Shown piece by piece: positions 5,544-6,712 of a DNA stretch of 6,712 nucleotides (position 1 is the first letter of the stretch; every line of letters starts with the position of its first letter). Under the pieces are notes generated by a model. The model was given only the letters and a program-made list of their open reading frames with translations, did not search any database and was not told the DNA's origin. The position numbers and the translations under genes were made by a program. Source of the DNA: SYOC01 sp050185455 (GTDB lineage: Bacteria; Desulfobacterota; Binatia; Bin18); contig JBFWZL010000365.1 in NCBI GenBank assembly GCA_050185455.1, forward strand, positions 1 through 6,712, in the 5' to 3' direction.

Positions 5544-6443
5544 ATGAGTCAGCTTCGTCGGATTGTTGTCGGTTATACTCCTACTCCGGATGGAGAACTT
5601 GCCGTACAGGCAGCGCTTGTGCTTGCAGAACAGTCCCAAGCGTTATTGTATCTGCTCCACGTGATCGAGCCCTACCCGCTTTATGTGAAGATGCGGTTTC
5701 CGACGGTCCCGGCCCAGAAGTTACTTGAAGAAGTCTCTCAGAAGCTGCGCGTCCAACTCACCGAGCGCATTCAGCAGCAAGATTTTTCCAAAGTCAAGGC
5801 TGAAGTCGATGTCCATAGCGGAAAGCCTTTTGTTGAATTGATCTCAGTCTGCAAGGAGTGGAAAGGTGAGGTCATCGTCGTTGGTTCTTCTGCTCGTAGC
5901 GAGGGGCGTTTTCTGGGCAGCACAGGCGAGCGCGTGCTGCGCAAAGCGTTAGTTCCGGTGTTGATCGCGAAACGGAGCCTCCCAGCGGGACCAAAGACAG
6001 TACTCATTCCCACGGATTTTTCCGCGTGCGCCAAACAGGCTGCACAAGAAGCGCTCACTCTGGTGCGTGCATCTGGCGGACGCGCGGTGTTTCTCCATGT
6101 CCTCGACATCCAGTATATCTATCCAGCCGCGTACGGCTCGGAAGCCGTGCTGATTCCTCCCATTAAACCGGAAGAATTAGAGCCGGACTGGGAGGAGTTC
6201 TTGCACGATCTTCCGCTGGGCGATGGACTCGCATGGGAGAAACAGACACGTGAAGGCCGCGCCGCACAAACTGTAGCGGATAGCGCGGTCGAGATTGGTG
6301 CGGACCTGATCGTTATCGGTACTCACGGTCGTACAGGTATTGCTCATATGCTACTAGGTAGCGTGGCCGAACAGGTCTTGCGCACCGCGCCGTGTTCGGT
6401 ACTAACTATACGACCGGACGCATTTCATTTTGAATTGCCCTAA
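5544..6443 (+). CDS. Tandem-domain universal stress protein with degenerate N-terminal site
   Basis: A 299-residue protein made of two UspA domains, about 1-145 and 150-292, the usual length of tandem Usps. The second domain is intact: Asp158 in VLIPTDFS, and GTHGRTGIAHMLLGS (259-273) fitting the G-2x-G-9x-G-S ATP motif. The first domain is not: its opening strand reads IVVGYTPTPDG without the usual Asp, and the later motif is GSSARSEGRFLGS (114-126), where the second Gly is Ala and the spacing to the third is two residues short. Only the C-terminal half is therefore predicted to bind ATP in the normal way; the N-terminal half may serve for dimer contacts. AAGGAG at 5531-5536 with 7-nt spacing supports the start. 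A strong sigma-54 promoter lies 55 bp upstream of the ATG, and the Hsp20 gene follows after 15 bp, pointing to an operon. Tandem Usps of this size are known from dormancy responses. Confidence 0.93.
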   Translation: MSQLRRIVVGYTPTPDGELAVQAALVLAEQSQALLYLLHVIEPYPLYVKMRFPTVPAQKLLEEVSQKLRVQLTERIQQQDFSKVKAEVDVHSGKPFVELISVCKEWKGEVIVVGSSARSEGRFLGSTGERVLRKALVPVLIAKRSLPAGPKTVLIPTDFSACAKQAAQEALTLVRASGGRAVFLHVLDIQYIYPAAYGSEAVLIPPIKPEELEPDWEEFLHDLPLGDGLAWEKQTREGRAAQTVADSAVEIGADLIVIGTHGRTGIAHMLLGSVAEQVLRTAPCSVLTIRPDAFHFELP

Positions 6444-6458
6444 GAGAGGGAAAGAGAG

Positions 6459-6712
6459 ATGGCAAACAAAGACCCATGGTTACCCGCCCCATTCCAGCAG
6501 CTTTCTCAAGAAGTAGATCGGCTGTTCGATGAATTGATCTATCGCCCTTGGGGAATCTCCCGCTCTCAAGAAACAGCGTGGGTGCCGCAACTCGACCTAT
6601 ATGAAGACGCTTCAGGATTCATTCTGGAAGCAGATGTACCTGGAGTGCGGGAAAAAGACATTGTCGTCACCATCGAAAATGGCAACTTGGTTCTGCGCGG
6701 AAAGCGCTCGTT
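6459..6712 (+). CDS. Hsp20 / alpha-crystallin small heat-shock protein, 5' part (3' cut by window edge)
   Basis: An open frame of 84 complete codons runs to the window end. It starts at the ATG at 6459 with AGAGGGA at 6445-6451 placed 7 nt upstream. The N-terminal arm (1-41) has PFQQLSQEVDRLFDEL, the short helix typical of class A bacterial Hsp20s. The alpha-crystallin domain starts near residue 42, with WVPQLDLYEDASGFILEADV followed by PGVREKDIVVTIENGNLVL and RGKRS. These proteins are ATP-independent holdases that keep unfolding proteins soluble during stress and form large oligomers in the cytosol. The C-terminal half of the domain and the IxI tail are outside the window. With 15 bp after the tandem Usp gene and no promoter between, it is most likely the second gene of that operon, read from the sigma-54 promoter at 5473. 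No CIRCE element or sigma-32 promoter is visible in the gap. Confidence 0.92.
   Translation, partial: MANKDPWLPAPFQQLSQEVDRLFDELIYRPWGISRSQETAWVPQLDLYEDASGFILEADVPGVREKDIVVTIENGNLVLRGKRS

Noticed and set aside
5365..5547. Small plus-strand ORF of 60 codons in the gap before the tandem Usp gene
   Set aside because: It has no ribosome site, lies across the sigma-54 promoter and AT-rich DNA, and overlaps the true start.

Overview
The window is about 6.7 kb of a Gram-negative bacterial chromosome. An AsmA-type envelope protein, a sigma-54 response regulator and -24/-12 promoters support this. Base composition looks moderate, and coding is dense apart from four short control regions. The lineage cannot be fixed from sequence alone. 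The gene set would suit a deltaproteobacterium-like or related uncultured phylum, but that is inference. No mobile element, RNA gene, CRISPR array or phage gene was seen.

Layout. Positions 1-1903 hold the 3' part of a large AsmA-family gene on the plus strand. Convergent to it (1947-2339, minus) is a small limonene-epoxide-hydrolase/SnoaL-like protein. Divergent from that gene is an unrecognised 98-residue plus-strand ORF (2393-2689). An AT-rich control region with repeated ATTTTTCC elements (2690-2850) precedes a complete sigma-54 response regulator (2851-4218: receiver, AAA+, Fis-type HTH). A 136-bp gap with overlapping inverted repeats and a -24/-12 promoter leads to a two-CBS-domain protein (4355-4807) and a single-domain universal stress protein (4836-5315). 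A second gap of 228 bp carries a near-consensus sigma-54 promoter (5473-5489). It is followed by a tandem-domain universal stress protein (5544-6443) and the start of an Hsp20 small heat-shock gene (6459 to the window edge).

How the parts fit. The right two thirds read as a self-contained stress regulon: a phosphorylation-dependent sigma-54 activator followed by two operons, each with a -24/-12 promoter spaced GG-N10-GC. The outputs are adenine-nucleotide sensors (CBS and Usp domains) plus a holdase chaperone. The protein families CBS pair, tandem Usp and Hsp20 are those known from the mycobacterial DosR dormancy regulon. Here they appear to be wired to a different class of regulator. That parallel is inference; the promoters and domain motifs are read directly from the sequence. 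The cognate sensor kinase is not in the window.
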